Counted from the first letter of the stretch, positions 1-9,574 are shown. The stretch is DNA of 64,000 bases from Actinomadura rupiterrae (GCF_024172125.1 NZ_JAMZEA010000005.1:496001-560000); one strand, 5' to 3'. Numbers and translations: made by a program. Notes: a model not told the origin generated them from the letters alone.

Positions 1-707
1 GCGGCATCAAGTACGAGCTGGGCGTCCGGTTCCAGGGCGTCAAGACCACCGACGCCGGTGTCTCGGTCACGCTGGAGAACGGCAAGACCCTCGACGCGGA
101 GCTGCTGCTCGTCGCGGTCGGCCGCGGTCCGGTCTCGTCCGGGCTCGGGTTCGAGGAGGCCGGGATCGCGCTGGAGCGCGGCTTCGTCAAGGTGGACGAG
201 CTGTGCCGCACCGCCGTCCCGACCGTCTCCGCCGTCGGCGACCTGGTCGACACCCCGCAGCTCGCGCACGTCGGCTTCGCCGAGGGCATCCTGGTCGCCG
301 AGCGGCTGGGCGGGCTCGACCCGGCGCCGATCGACTACGAGGGCGTCCCCCGGATCACCTACTCCGACCCCGAGGTGGCCTCCGTCGGCATCACCTCGAA
401 GGTCGCCGCCGAGCGCGGGTACGAGATCGACACCGCGGTCTACGACCTGGCCGGCAACCCCAAGAGCAAGATCCTCGGAACGCAGGGCGAGGTGCGGGTG
501 ATCGCCGAGCGCGGCGGCCGCGTGCTGGGCCTGTCCATGGTCGGCGCGCGGGTCGGCGAGCTGGTCACCGAGGGTCAGCTGATCTACAACTGGGAGGCCC
601 TGCCGAGCGAGGTCGCCCAGCTCATCCATCCGCATCCGACCCAGTCCGAGGCGGTCGGCGAGGCGCACCTGATGCTCGCCGGCAAGCCACTGCACGTGCA
701 CGGCTGA
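1..707 (+). CDS. lpdA: Dihydrolipoyl dehydrogenase (E3), C-terminal part
   Basis: The reading frame is open from base 3, so the gene begins upstream of the window. It encodes the C-terminal part of the flavoprotein that reoxidises dihydrolipoamide in 2-oxo acid dehydrogenase complexes. Visible landmarks are the end of the NAD domain (VAVGRGP), the FAD-binding segment with AVGDL, the interface segment [11 protein letters not shown], and near the C-terminus the active-site motif [13 protein letters not shown], whose His-Pro and Glu form the catalytic dyad of the partner subunit. The next gene, 46 bp downstream, encodes the E2 subunit, so the two are probably one operon. The N-terminal redox-active CxxxxC lies outside the window and cannot be checked. 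Confidence 0.95.
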   Translation, partial: GIKYELGVRFQGVKTTDAGVSVTLENGKTLDAELLLVAVGRGPVSSGLGFEEAGIALERGFVKVDELCRTAVPTVSAVGDLVDTPQLAHVGFAEGILVAERLGGLDPAPIDYEGVPRITYSDPEVASVGITSKVAAERGYEIDTAVYDLAGNPKSKILGTQGEVRVIAERGGRVLGLSMVGARVGELVTEGQLIYNWEALPSEVAQLIHPHPTQSEAVGEAHLMLAGKPLHVHG

Positions 708-753
708 ACCGCCGCGCCGGGAATTTGAGATCTCGAAGGAGTATCTGAGAGCC

Positions 754-2250
<1,497 letters not shown>

Positions 2251-2316
2251 CCTCCGCCTCCGGGCACGCCAGGAGGCACAGCCCTCCGGCAGCCTCCGGG
2301 CAGCCCTTCGGCAGCC

Positions 2317-2352
2317 GAAACCCGCCGTCCGCGTTCCGCGGCGGCGGGTTTC
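2317..2352 (+). terminator. Hairpin terminator after sucB
   Basis: GAAACCCGCCG-T-CCGCG pairs with CGCGGCGGCGGGTTTC across a three-base loop (one bulged T), 67 bp after the sucB stop. A short T-rich stretch follows. Confidence 0.75.
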
Positions 2353-2369
2353 ACCGTTTCTCCGTCCCT

Positions 2370-2430
2370 ACCTAGGTTGTATTCCTAACTAGGTGGCCTT
2401 ATCGTCTAGGTGGCATCGAGCACCACCTAG
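2370..2430 (+). promoter_or_regulatory. Two inverted repeats, probable PadR operator
   Basis: Two inverted repeats share the half-site CTAGGT. The first is ACCTAG (2370-2375) / CTAGGT (2389-2394). The second is CTAGGTGG (2406-2413) / CCACCTAG (2423-2430), a perfect 8-bp arm with a 9-bp spacer, ending 9 bp before the TTG start of the operon. The position over the promoter and start of a gene set that encodes a PadR protein suggests autoregulation (inference). Confidence 0.6.
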
Positions 2431-2439
2431 GGAGCGACC

Positions 2440-2835
2440 TTGAACGGACCGTCCGCCGCCGGCCCCCGCCCGCAGGCCGCGATCGCGCTGCTGCCGCTCG
2501 CGGGCATGTGGACCGCCCTCGGTGTCGTCCTGTTCCACGGGCCGCTCGCCGCGGCCGTCTCGGGGACCGGGGTGCTGCTGGGCGCGGTCGTGGCCTACCG
2601 GACGACTTGGAAGGCGGACGCGCCGCAGCGCCACTCGGCCCGTCGTGCCGCCTTCCGCGCCGCGCTGGCCGGCCTCGGCGCGCTCGCGGTCTCCGGAGCC
2701 GTCTACGCGGTCGGCGCGTCCACCGGCGGAGGCGACGCGTCCACCACGGCCTCCGGGGTCATCGCTGGGGTCGGCGCGGTCGTGCTGGCCGTCGCGGCCG
2801 TCCTCGCGGCGGCCTCTCGCGGCGGGCGCCGCTGA
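2440..2835 (+). CDS. Small membrane protein, first gene of PadR operon
   Basis: A 131-aa protein with about four hydrophobic segments (residues 13-30, 33-48, 70-88 and 108-125) and a basic C-terminus, so probably an inner-membrane protein. I do not recognise a family. The start is a TTG directly behind the operator repeats, with GGGAGCG as a weak ribosome site. The stop codon overlaps the ATG of the padR gene (TGATG), which suggests translational coupling. PadR regulators are often cotranscribed with membrane proteins or transporters they control; that is the only hint about function. Confidence 0.6.
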   Translation: MNGPSAAGPRPQAAIALLPLAGMWTALGVVLFHGPLAAAVSGTGVLLGAVVAYRTTWKADAPQRHSARRAAFRAALAGLGALAVSGAVYAVGASTGGGDASTTASGVIAGVGAVVLAVAAVLAAASRGGRR

Positions 2836-3170
2836 TGGCGGCCGACCCGCGCACGAACTGGCTCAAGGGGGTGCTCGACCTGGCCGTCCTGGCGAGCCTG
2901 CGGCCCGGCGAGAGCTACGGCTACGAGCTCGCCAAGGCGCTGGACCAGGCGGGCCTCGGGCAGATCAAGGGCGGCACCCTCTACCCGGTCCTGAACCGGC
3001 TGGAGGCGGCCGGACTCGTCCAGGCCGAGTTCCGGGCAGCCGAGCGCGGCCCCGGACGCCGCTACTACCGCCTCACGGACGCGGGGCGGACGGCCCTGGA
3101 CGAGCAGGGCGCGTCCTGGCTGGAGTTCCACGCGGCCGTCCGGGGGCTGCTGACCGGGGGCGAGGCATGA
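2835..3170 (+). CDS. PadR-family transcriptional regulator
   Basis: A 111-aa winged-helix regulator of the short PadR type. The N-terminal helix-turn-helix covers roughly residues 8-60, with the family hallmarks SYGYELAKAL and GGTLYPVLNRLEAAGLV. The wing follows (GPGRRYYRLTDAGR). It starts on the ATG overlapping the upstream stop codon and ends with ATGA overlapping the next gene, so three genes are tightly coupled. It probably represses its own operon through the CTAGGT repeats just upstream. Ligand unknown. Confidence 0.93.
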   Translation: MAADPRTNWLKGVLDLAVLASLRPGESYGYELAKALDQAGLGQIKGGTLYPVLNRLEAAGLVQAEFRAAERGPGRRYYRLTDAGRTALDEQGASWLEFHAAVRGLLTGGEA

Positions 3171-3850
3171 GCGAGCGCTACTTCGACGAGCCGGCAGAAG
3201 CGCTGCGGCGACTCGGCGTCGCCGAGGACCGGATCGGGCTGCTGATCGCCGAGCTGTCGGGCCACGTGGCCGAGTCCGGCGCGGATCCGGAGGACGAGTT
3301 CGGCCCGGCGGTGCGCTTCGCCGCCGAGTTCGCCGAGAGCGCGGAGGCCGAGGGCGCGCCCGGGCCGGAACCGGGCGCGGAACGCTGGGTGTGGTCGGCG
3401 GACGCGTCGGTCGACGAGGCGATGATGAACCGCTTCGGCGCGCAGGGCTGGGAGATCGAGCGAGTCGACCACCTCGGCCGTTTCGTCAGCCACGCGTCCC
3501 TGCGGTCAGCTTTTGCGGTCGGAGAGGACGTAGGCGGTGCCTGCCGACAGGGCCGCGACGCTCAGGACGGACGGCCAGGCGCCGATCTTCTTCGCGAGCG
3601 GGTGGGAGCCGCCGAAGCCCGCGACGTAGACGGTGAGCAGCGCGGCCGTGCCCTTGGGGCCCGCGGTCTTGCGCCACTCGCGGGCGCAGTACGCCCCGGC
3701 GGCCGCCAGGACGGCGCCGCCGAGCGGACGGCGGCGGGTGAAGCGGGCGGCGGCGTAACCGCCGACGAGACCGGTGGCGGCCACGGCCGCGGTGGGGATC
3801 TTTGCCATGTCCCGGAGGCTATCGCCGGGCCGGGACGGGCCGGGACCTAG
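3167..3850 (+). CDS. PadR-associated HAAS-like protein with aberrant C-terminus
   Basis: Third gene of the PadR operon, coupled by ATGA. Residues 1-60 resemble the HAAS-type partner of PadR regulators (short helical protein, AEDRIGLLIAELSGHVAES). Residues 70-112 form a second motif, WVWSADASVDEAMMNRFGAQ followed by GWEIERVDHLGRF, which I have seen in actinobacterial proteins of this operon type. After SHAS at about 3507 the frame runs on without a stop for another 340 bp, reading antisense through the entire convergent gene at 3506-3808. That tail is low-complexity Gly/Arg/Ala and looks non-genic. The normal C-terminal end and stop codon therefore seem to have been lost. The frame closes only at the TAG that is part of the -10 box of the next gene. 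The coordinates follow the open frame; the functional part probably ends near 3507. Confidence 0.55.
   Translation: MSERYFDEPAEALRRLGVAEDRIGLLIAELSGHVAESGADPEDEFGPAVRFAAEFAESAEAEGAPGPEPGAERWVWSADASVDEAMMNRFGAQGWEIERVDHLGRFVSHASLRSAFAVGEDVGGACRQGRDAQDGRPGADLLRERVGAAEARDVDGEQRGRALGARGLAPLAGAVRPGGRQDGAAERTAAGEAGGGVTADETGGGHGRGGDLCHVPEAIAGPGRAGT
3506..3808 (-). CDS. Small conserved membrane protein
   Basis: A 100-aa protein starting MAKIPTAAVAATGLVGG, with about three hydrophobic segments and basic loops (RFTRRRP, CAREWRKTAGP), so probably membrane-embedded. It resembles short uncharacterised membrane proteins of actinobacteria; function unknown. It lies wholly inside the open frame of the opposite-strand PadR-operon gene, but its composition (regular hydrophobic helices, conserved-looking GGSHPLAKKIGAWPSV) marks this strand as the real gene in the overlap. 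Confidence 0.65.
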   Translation of the reverse strand: MAKIPTAAVAATGLVGGYAAARFTRRRPLGGAVLAAAGAYCAREWRKTAGPKGTAALLTVYVAGFGGSHPLAKKIGAWPSVLSVAALSAGTAYVLSDRKS

Positions 3851-3853
3851 GGT
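3848..3853 (+). promoter_or_regulatory. -10 box of a leaderless transcript
   Basis: TAGGGT followed by 7 bases and ATG at 3861, with no ribosome site in between, the layout of actinobacterial leaderless promoters. Confidence 0.45.
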
Positions 3854-3860
3854 GGGCTCT

Positions 3861-4775
3861 ATGAAGGTCGCGGTCACGGGAGCTTCGGGATTCATCGGTT
3901 CGGCCCTCACCGCCTCGCTGGCGGACGACGGGCACGAGGTGGTCCGGCTGGTGCGGCGCGAGCCGTCCGGGCCGGACGAGCGGCGCTGGGAGCCGTCGGG
4001 CGGGCCTGTCGATCTTGACGGGGTCGGCGCGGTCGTCCACCTCGCGGGCGCGGGCATCGGCGACCGGCCCTGGACGCCGCGCTACCGCCGGACGCTGCTG
4101 CTGAGCCGCGTCCAGGGCACCTCGACGATCGCGCAGGCGGTCGCCGACGCGGGCGTCCCGGTGCTGGTGTCGGGGTCGGCGATCGGCTTCTACGGCGACA
4201 CGGGCGACCGCGAGGTGGACGAGGACGCGCCGAACGGCACGGGCTTCCTCGCCAACCTCGTCCAGGCCTGGGAGGACGCGGCGGCGCCCGCCTCCCACGC
4301 GGGCGCGCGAGTGGCGTTCGCGCGCACCTCGAACGTCCTGGGCGCGGGCGGGGGCCTGCTCGCCAAACTCCTGCCGCTCTACCGGCTCGGCCTGGGCGGA
4401 CGGCTCGGATCCGGCCACCAGTACTGGTCCTGGATCACCCTCGCGGACGAGGTCGCCGCGCTGCGCTTCCTGATCGACCACGAGCTGTCCGGGCCGGTGA
4501 ACCTGGCGGCCCCGAACCCGGTGACGAACGCCGAGTTCACCCGCGAGCTGGGCGGCGCGGTGCACCGGCCCACTCCCCTGCCCGTCCCGGCGTTCGCCCT
4601 GCGCATGGCGCTGCCGGGGTTCGCGCGGGAGGCGATCCTGCCGGGGCAACGGGTCGTCCCGCGGCGGCTGGCGGAGGCCGGTTTCCGGTTCGCCGACCCC
4701 GAACTGGGCGCGGCCTTGCCAAGAATCTTCAAAAACGGGGATCGCGGCCATAGCGACCCGTACCGTGATCGGTGA
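3861..4775 (+). CDS. NAD(P)-binding epimerase, TIGR01777/YfcH type
   Basis: A 304-aa extended short-chain dehydrogenase. The N-terminal Rossmann motif is GASGFIGSAL (residues 7-16). Family hallmarks follow: VVHLAGAGIGDRPW, then SRVQGTSTIAQAV, SGSAIGFYGDTGDR (the YfcH version of the active-site Tyr region), QYWSWITLADEV and the C-terminal LPGQRVVPRRLAEAGFRF. The substrate of this family is unknown. The equivalent gene in M. tuberculosis, Rv2216, also sits between the E2 gene and lipB, so linkage to lipoate genes is conserved but unexplained. Apparently leaderless. Confidence 0.88.
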   Translation: MKVAVTGASGFIGSALTASLADDGHEVVRLVRREPSGPDERRWEPSGGPVDLDGVGAVVHLAGAGIGDRPWTPRYRRTLLLSRVQGTSTIAQAVADAGVPVLVSGSAIGFYGDTGDREVDEDAPNGTGFLANLVQAWEDAAAPASHAGARVAFARTSNVLGAGGGLLAKLLPLYRLGLGGRLGSGHQYWSWITLADEVAALRFLIDHELSGPVNLAAPNPVTNAEFTRELGGAVHRPTPLPVPAFALRMALPGFAREAILPGQRVVPRRLAEAGFRFADPELGAALPRIFKNGDRGHSDPYRDR

Positions 4776-4823
4776 ACGCGATCCACGACGTCCGGGAAGC
4801 GCGTCCATGAGGAGGGGGAGCAG

Positions 4824-5561
4824 ATGAGCACGGACGGCCAGCCGCACATCCTCGCGATCGGCGGCGGAAGCTACATCCGGGACGGCCGCGACGGCGTCAG
4901 GCCGAGCCCGCTGCTCCGCTACGCCTGCGACCTGACCGGGCAGGACCGGCCGCGGATCTGCTTCCTCGCGACGGCCATGGGCGACCGCCCGGAGGTCGTC
5001 GCGCGCTCCTACGCCGCGTTCGGCATGCTGGACGCCGAGGTCAGCCACCTCGCGCTGTTCCCGATGCCGAACGTCGCGAACATGCGCGAGCACCTGCTCT
5101 CCCAGGACCTGGTCTACGTCGGCGGCGGCAGCGTCGCGAACCTGATGGCGCTGTGGCGGCTGCACGGCCTGGACGAGATCATGCGCGAGGCGTGGCACGA
5201 GGGCGTGGTGCTGTCCGGGCAGAGCGCCGGGGCGCTGTGCTGGCACATGGGCGGCAACACCGACTCGTTCGGGCCGCAGCTCGTGCCGTTCGCGGGCGGC
5301 CTCGGGCTGCTGCCCTACTCCTGCGGCGTGCACTACGACAGCGAGCCGCAGCGCCGCCCGCTGCTGCAGAAGCTCGTCGGCGAGGGCGTCCTGCCGGGCG
5401 GCTTCGCGGCGGACGAGGACACCGCGCTGCACTACGTCGGCACCGAGTTCGTCCAGGCCGTGACGTTCACCGACGGCAAGGGCGCCTACCGGATCGACGC
5501 GGACGGCCCCGGCCGGGTCAAGGAGAGCCGGATCGAGCCCCGGCTCCTGACCCGCGAGTAA
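4824..5561 (+). CDS. Peptidase S51 family protein (PepE/cyanophycinase type)
   Basis: A 245-aa cytoplasmic serine hydrolase of the class I glutamine-amidotransferase fold. The nucleophile elbow is VLSGQSAGALCWH, with the central Ser of SAG as nucleophile. The upstream strand YVGGGSVANLMALW and the downstream LLPYSCGVHYDSEPQRR are typical of the family, which cleaves Asp-X dipeptides (PepE) or cyanophycin. A strong GAGGAGGGGGAG site precedes the ATG. The exact substrate cannot be told. It lies 18 bp before lipB, but lipB appears to have its own leaderless promoter. Confidence 0.85.
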   Translation: MSTDGQPHILAIGGGSYIRDGRDGVRPSPLLRYACDLTGQDRPRICFLATAMGDRPEVVARSYAAFGMLDAEVSHLALFPMPNVANMREHLLSQDLVYVGGGSVANLMALWRLHGLDEIMREAWHEGVVLSGQSAGALCWHMGGNTDSFGPQLVPFAGGLGLLPYSCGVHYDSEPQRRPLLQKLVGEGVLPGGFAADEDTALHYVGTEFVQAVTFTDGKGAYRIDADGPGRVKESRIEPRLLTRE

Positions 5562-5566
5562 CGACA

Positions 5567-5572
5567 TAGGCT
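5567..5572 (+). promoter_or_regulatory. -10 box of leaderless lipB
   Basis: TAGGCT plus 6 bases directly before the GTG of lipB. It begins 6 bp after the stop of the upstream gene and supports the start codon chosen. Confidence 0.5.
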
Positions 5573-5578
5573 GGCGGC

Positions 5579-6460
5579 GTGAGCGATGTTGACGTACGTG
5601 CCGCTGCTCCCGTGACCGCCCAGGCGGCCGCTCCCGAAGCCGCCCCGGCGGCCGCTCCCGAGGTCATCTCGGTGGCCGCCCCCGCGACCGACCGCGCGAC
5701 GCCCGCCGACGCCGGGCGCGGGGCCGGGCGGGGGGCCGCTCCCGAGGGCGAACGGCCCGCGCCGTCGCTGCCGAGCTTCGACATCGACGCGCTGACCGTC
5801 GTCCACGCCGGGTTCGGCACCGCGGCGGTGGACTACGAGGCGGGCTGGGAGCTCCAGCGCCGCACCCACGCGCGCCGCGCCGACGGCGAGATCGGCGACA
5901 CCGTGCTCCTGCTGGAGCACCGGCCGGTCTACACGGCGGGCAAGCGCACCGAGCCGCTGGACCGCCCGTTCGGCGACCCCGGCGCGCCGGTCGTCGAGGT
6001 GGACCGCGGCGGCAAGATCACCTGGCACGGTCCGGGCCAGCTGACCGGCTACCCGATCCTGCGGCTGCCCGACCCGGTGGACGTGGTCGCCTACGTCCGG
6101 CTGCTGGAGCGCATGATGATGGACGTCTGCGCCGACTTCGGCCTGGAGACGACCACCGTCGAGGGACGCAGCGGCCTCTGGGTGCCCGGCGCCCCGGACC
6201 GCAAGATCGGCTCGATCGGCATCCGGGTCTCGCGCGGCGTCACCATGCACGGCTTCATGCTCAACTGCGACTGCGACATGTCGTGGTTCGACCGGATCGT
6301 CCCGTGCGGGATCCGGGACGCCGGCTCCACCAGCCTCAGCGCCGAGCTCGGCCGCCCGGTGACGGTCGCCGAGGTCGTCCCGCAGGTCGAGCGCCACCTC
6401 GGCACGCTCCTGGGCGCCACCGAGGTCCTGCACCGCACCACGGCCCAGCTCTCCGTCTGA
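5579..6460 (+). CDS. lipB: Lipoyl(octanoyl) transferase
   Basis: Moves octanoate from acyl carrier protein to the lipoyl domain of E2 proteins such as the SucB encoded upstream. Core motifs are all present: [15 protein letters not shown], the [18 protein letters not shown] core, GLWV..RKIGSIG with the catalytic Lys, and [13 protein letters not shown] with the catalytic Cys. The protein is 293 aa because of an extra N-terminal segment of about 60 residues rich in Ala/Pro ([13 protein letters not shown]) before the usual start of the fold. The leaderless promoter points to this long form; a GTG inside the extension is the alternative. Pairs functionally with lipA, 1.4 kb downstream. Confidence 0.95.
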   Translation: MSDVDVRAAAPVTAQAAAPEAAPAAAPEVISVAAPATDRATPADAGRGAGRGAAPEGERPAPSLPSFDIDALTVVHAGFGTAAVDYEAGWELQRRTHARRADGEIGDTVLLLEHRPVYTAGKRTEPLDRPFGDPGAPVVEVDRGGKITWHGPGQLTGYPILRLPDPVDVVAYVRLLERMMMDVCADFGLETTTVEGRSGLWVPGAPDRKIGSIGIRVSRGVTMHGFMLNCDCDMSWFDRIVPCGIRDAGSTSLSAELGRPVTVAEVVPQVERHLGTLLGATEVLHRTTAQLSV

Positions 6461-6584
6461 ACCCCCGTCCGGGCCGGGCCGCATGCCCGCCCGGACACCG
6501 TTCAGCCTCTTGGACGTCCCCGGACGCGCGAATTCGGACAGAGCAGCCGGGTCCGCACGTCCTGTTGCCAGGGTTCGCTTGGCG

Positions 6585-6650
6585 TCAGGGTTGGCGGATC
6601 CGCGCGCTCCGGTGTCAGGGTTGCCGGGTCTGCGCGCTCCGGTGTCAGGG
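6585..6650. repeat. 30-bp tandem repeat containing the stop codon of the DUF1877 gene
   Basis: The block TCAGGGTTGsCGGrTCyGCGCG begins at 6585, 6615 and 6645, a period of exactly 30 bp. The third copy is the real 3' end of the minus-strand gene, where TCA at 6645-6647 is its stop codon; the other two lie downstream of it. A weaker copy (CCAGGGTTCG) is near 6568. The rest of the 185-bp gap between lipB and this gene holds no other signal I can see. Confidence 0.8.
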
Positions 6651-7145
6651 TTGGCGGAGGACCTTGAGGACGGCTTGGCCCTCGCCCGCCGCCGCGCGGA
6701 AGAACGCCGTCAGGCGGGCGTAGGCGGGGCGCAGGCGGGCCGCCGGGTCCGGAACCTCGGCGTCCTGGACGCCCGCGGCGATCATCGCAGCGGCGTCCAT
6801 GCGCTCGGCGAGGGACGCGAAGGGCGTCGCGTCCAGGTGCGCCGCGGCGGCCTTGACCCGCTCGGGCGCGAGGTAGATCACATCGGCGCCGGTCGCGTCC
6901 GCGCCGTCCTCGGTGAGCAGGCGGCCGCCGCAGACCACGTCCGCCTCGGGCTGGCGGCCGTCCCAGGCGTCCCCGGTGAGCAGCCAGTGCAGCACCTGCC
7001 AGTCGCCGCCGAGATCGAGGGCGCGGCCGTCGTGACCGTCGCCGGGGCCGTCCCCGGCGACCGACGCGGCCGCCATCCGCGCGGGGTCGGTCTCCCCCTC
7101 CAGCACGGGCGGCACCCTCAGATACGACAACGCGAGACCCACCAC
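6645..7145 (-). CDS. DUF1877 (YfbM-like) family protein
   Basis: A 166-aa protein. After the start VVGLALSYLRVPP it shows the DUF1877 landmarks: LGGDWQVLHWLLTG (the 'Leu-Asp-Lys-x-Trp-x-x-Leu-His' region), VIYLAPERVKAAAAHL, and a C-terminal amphipathic helix RLTAFFRAAAGEGQAVLKVL. Function is unknown; E. coli YfbM is the namesake. The GTG at 7145 was chosen because the fold normally begins with MG-x-x-x-x-Y and a GGAG lies about 11 bp upstream; a TTG at 7190 would add 15 non-conserved residues. The last codons form part of the 30-bp repeat. Confidence 0.8.
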   Translation of the reverse strand: MVGLALSYLRVPPVLEGETDPARMAAASVAGDGPGDGHDGRALDLGGDWQVLHWLLTGDAWDGRQPEADVVCGGRLLTEDGADATGADVIYLAPERVKAAAAHLDATPFASLAERMDAAAMIAAGVQDAEVPDPAARLRPAYARLTAFFRAAAGEGQAVLKVLRQP

Positions 7146-7299
7146 GGCCCTACTCTCCACTTGCGACTGCGTGCGGCGACAGGCTGTCACCTTAAGAGAT
7201 CCACGGCTACACAGGGTGGAAACGCGCGAATCCGCTTCGGCAGAAGCGCGAATGGGCTATGGCACGGAACCTCGGCCGCCCCTCGGCGCCCAGCCTCGG

Positions 7300-7438
7300 A
7301 CGGGTTCGGCACCGAGCATCGGGCAGGCTTCGGCACCGGGCGTCGGGCGGGCTCGGCACCGGGCGTCGGGCGGGCTTCGGTGCGCACCCCTGGGCGGGCT
7401 TCGGCGCGGAAACCGGGCGGTTTCGGCGGCGGGGGTCA
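7300..7438. repeat. 24-bp degenerate tandem repeat ending at the UPF0145 stop codon
   Basis: Units of the form TTCGGCACCGGGCGTCGGGC begin at 7305, 7329, 7353 (one base shorter), 7376, 7400 and 7422. The last unit contains TCA 7436-7438, the stop codon of the minus-strand UPF0145 gene. The remainder of the gap (7146-7299) is less regular but similar in composition. Confidence 0.75.
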
Positions 7439-7759
7439 GGTGAGCTTGCGCACCTTGACGGCGGTGCCGTACGCGGCCATCTCCTGGCCGAGGTCGCCGA
7501 GGTCGTTCGCGTCGAACCGCATCGCCAGGACGGCGTCCGCGCCGCGCTCCTGCGCGGCCTCGATGAGCCTGTTCTGGGCCTCGATCCGGCTCTCCGCGAG
7601 CATCTTGGTCATGCCCTTGAGCTCGCCGCCGAACATCGACTTCAGGCCCGCGCCGATCTGCGACCCCAGGTGCCGGCTGCGGACGGTCAGCCCGAACACC
7701 TCCCCGAGCACCTCGGTCACCTCGTAGCCCGGCAGGTCGTTCATCGTGCTGATCAGCAT
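7436..7759 (-). CDS. UPF0145 (YbjQ-like) protein
   Basis: A 107-aa cytoplasmic protein covering the whole YbjQ/UPF0145 domain. Typical elements are an N-terminal [19 protein letters not shown], followed by [19 protein letters not shown], then [20 protein letters not shown] (conserved Arg-x-x-A) and the strand [11 protein letters not shown]. The family forms pentamers; its biological role is not established. The gene ends in a 24-bp repeat array. Its start is about 115 bp from the divergent lipA. Confidence 0.88.
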   Translation of the reverse strand: MLISTMNDLPGYEVTEVLGEVFGLTVRSRHLGSQIGAGLKSMFGGELKGMTKMLAESRIEAQNRLIEAAQERGADAVLAMRFDANDLGDLGQEMAAYGTAVKVRKLT

Positions 7760-7861
7760 GGCTCCCCTTCCGTCCGCCGCCGCGCCCCCCTCCTACCCGC
7801 CGCGGCCCCGCCCGCAACCCCCGGCGGGACGGGCGAGGTGCGGGGCTTGGAGATCGGGACG

Positions 7862-7867
7862 TACCCT
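7862..7867 (+). promoter_or_regulatory. -10 box of leaderless lipA
   Basis: TACCCT, 6 bases, then GTG at 7874. No ribosome site is visible, which supports this start over the GTG at 7868. Confidence 0.5.
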
Positions 7868-7873
7868 GTGGGG

Positions 7874-8803
7874 GTGACGACGGCGACACCCGAGGGGCGC
7901 AAGCTCCTCCGCATCGAGGTACGGAACAGCCAGACCCCCATCGAGCGCAAGCCGGACTGGATCAAGACCCGGCTGAAGATGGGCCCGCAGTACCGCGAGC
8001 TGACCCAGCTGGTGAAATCCGAGGGTCTGCACACGGTCTGCCAGGAGGCGGGCTGTCCCAACATCTTCGAATGCTGGGAGGACCGCGAGGCCACCTTCCT
8101 CATCGGCGGCGACCAGTGCACGCGGCGCTGCGACTTCTGCCAGATCGACACCGGCAAGCCCGCCGAGTTCGACCGGGACGAGCCGCGCCGGGTCGCCGAG
8201 TCCGTCGCGACGATGGGCCTGCGGTACGCGACCGTCACCGGCGTCGCCCGCGACGACCTGGAGGACGGCGGGGCCTGGCTGTACGCCGAGACCGTCCGGC
8301 AGATCCACGCGGCCGTGCCCGGCTGCGGAGTCGAGCTGCTGATCCCCGACTTCAACGCCGACCCGGACCAGCTCGCCGAGGTGTTCTCCTCGCGGCCCGA
8401 GGTGCTGGCGCACAATGTCGAGACCGTCCCGCGGATCTTCAAGCGGATCCGGCCCGGCTTCCGGTACGAGCGGTCGCTCGAAGTGATCACGCGGGCGCGC
8501 GAGGACGGCCTGGTCACCAAGTCCAACCTCATCCTCGGCATGGGCGAGACCCGCGAGGAGGTCTCCGAAGCGCTGCGCGACCTGCACGAGGCGGGTTGCG
8601 AGCTGATCACGATCACGCAGTACCTGCGCCCGTCGCCGCGGCACCACCCGGTCGAGCGCTGGGTCAAGCCGGAGGAGTTCGTCGAGCTGTCGGCCGAGGC
8701 CGAGGAGATCGGGTTCGCCGGGGTCATGTCGGGCCCGCTCGTCCGGTCCAGCTACCGGGCCGGACGGCTCTACAAGCAGGCCGTCGAGGCGCGAGAGCGC
8801 TGA
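7874..8803 (+). CDS. lipA: Lipoyl synthase (radical SAM)
   Basis: Inserts two sulfurs into octanoyl-lysine of E2 or GcvH domains to make lipoate. The auxiliary cluster motif is [20 protein letters not shown] (CxxxxCxxxxxC) and the radical-SAM motif is [10 protein letters not shown] (CxxxCxxC). The C-terminal RSSY motif ([10 protein letters not shown]) that ligates the auxiliary cluster is also present. Length 309 aa is normal for the family. Separated from lipB by two minus-strand genes. DUF4191 follows 23 bp downstream but has its own probable promoter. Confidence 0.97.
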   Translation: MTTATPEGRKLLRIEVRNSQTPIERKPDWIKTRLKMGPQYRELTQLVKSEGLHTVCQEAGCPNIFECWEDREATFLIGGDQCTRRCDFCQIDTGKPAEFDRDEPRRVAESVATMGLRYATVTGVARDDLEDGGAWLYAETVRQIHAAVPGCGVELLIPDFNADPDQLAEVFSSRPEVLAHNVETVPRIFKRIRPGFRYERSLEVITRAREDGLVTKSNLILGMGETREEVSEALRDLHEAGCELITITQYLRPSPRHHPVERWVKPEEFVELSAEAEEIGFAGVMSGPLVRSSYRAGRLYKQAVEARER

Positions 8804-8813
8804 GCACGAGCAC

Positions 8814-8819
8814 TATCCT
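8814..8819 (+). promoter_or_regulatory. -10 box of the DUF4191 gene
   Basis: TATCCT with 7 bases to the ATG at 8827. It begins 10 bp after the lipA stop and suggests separate leaderless transcription. Confidence 0.45.
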
Positions 8820-8826
8820 TAGAGAC

Positions 8827-9522
8827 ATGTCGAACAAGCCCACGGACGGGGCCCAGGAGCGTCCGGGCCGCCTCAAGCAGATCCGCATGGTCGCCCAGGT
8901 GCTCCACCAGGCGAACCCCAAGGCCCTCCCGATCGTGTTCGCCGCCGCGCTCGGGACCCTGGTCGTCGTCGTCGCCATCGGGCTGTTCGTCGGCAGCCTG
9001 TGGTTCTTCATCCCGCTGGGCGTGCTCGCGGCGGTCGCGGTCGGCATGATCGTGTTCGGCCAGCTCGCGCAGCGCGCCCAGTACTCGGTGATCGCCGGGC
9101 AGCCGGGCGCGGCCGCGGCGGTGCTGAAGAACACCCGCGGCGGCTGGACGGTCACCGAGGCCGTCTCCGGCAACCGCAACCTGGACATGGTGCACCGCGC
9201 GGTCGGCCGCCCCGGCGTCGTGATCGTCTCCGAGGGCCCGCGCAGCCGGGTCGGGCCGCTGCTCGGCGCGGAGAAGAAGCGCATCTCGCGCGCCGTCCCG
9301 TCCGTCCCGATCTATGACATCCAGGTCGGGGACGAGGAGGGCCAGATCCCGGTGGACAAGCTCCAGCGGCACCTGATGAAGCTCCCCCGCAACCTGACCA
9401 AGGCGCAGGTCTCGGACGTCAACAGCCGCCTGTCCGCGCTCCCCCGCGCGATGCAGATGCCGAAGGGCCCCATGCCCAAGGGCGCCCGCATGCCCCGCGG
9501 CCCCAAGCCCAAAACCCGCTGA
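8827..9522 (+). CDS. DUF4191 integral membrane protein
   Basis: A 231-aa protein with two adjacent membrane segments (about residues 36-58 and 60-80) and a large cytoplasmic domain (WTVTEAVSGNRNLDMVHRAVG, PGVVIVSEGPRSRVGPLLGAE). The C-terminus is a basic Met/Pro/Lys repeat (MPKGPMPKGARMPRGPKP). This matches DUF4191, which in actinobacteria is regularly found directly after lipA (Rv2219 in M. tuberculosis). Function unknown; the conserved place between lipA and glnA is the main clue. A strong terminator follows. Confidence 0.88.
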   Translation: MSNKPTDGAQERPGRLKQIRMVAQVLHQANPKALPIVFAAALGTLVVVVAIGLFVGSLWFFIPLGVLAAVAVGMIVFGQLAQRAQYSVIAGQPGAAAAVLKNTRGGWTVTEAVSGNRNLDMVHRAVGRPGVVIVSEGPRSRVGPLLGAEKKRISRAVPSVPIYDIQVGDEEGQIPVDKLQRHLMKLPRNLTKAQVSDVNSRLSALPRAMQMPKGPMPKGARMPRGPKPKTR

Positions 9523-9538
9523 GCCCCTGCACCAACCG

Positions 9539-9574
9539 AACGGGAGGGCTCCCCACTCGGGGAGCCCTCCCGTT
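9539..9574 (+). terminator. Intrinsic terminator after the DUF4191 gene
   Basis: A perfect 16-bp stem, AACGGGAGGGCTCCCC with its complement, around the loop ACTC, ending in TTTT. It lies 16 bp after the stop codon. Confidence 0.95.
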
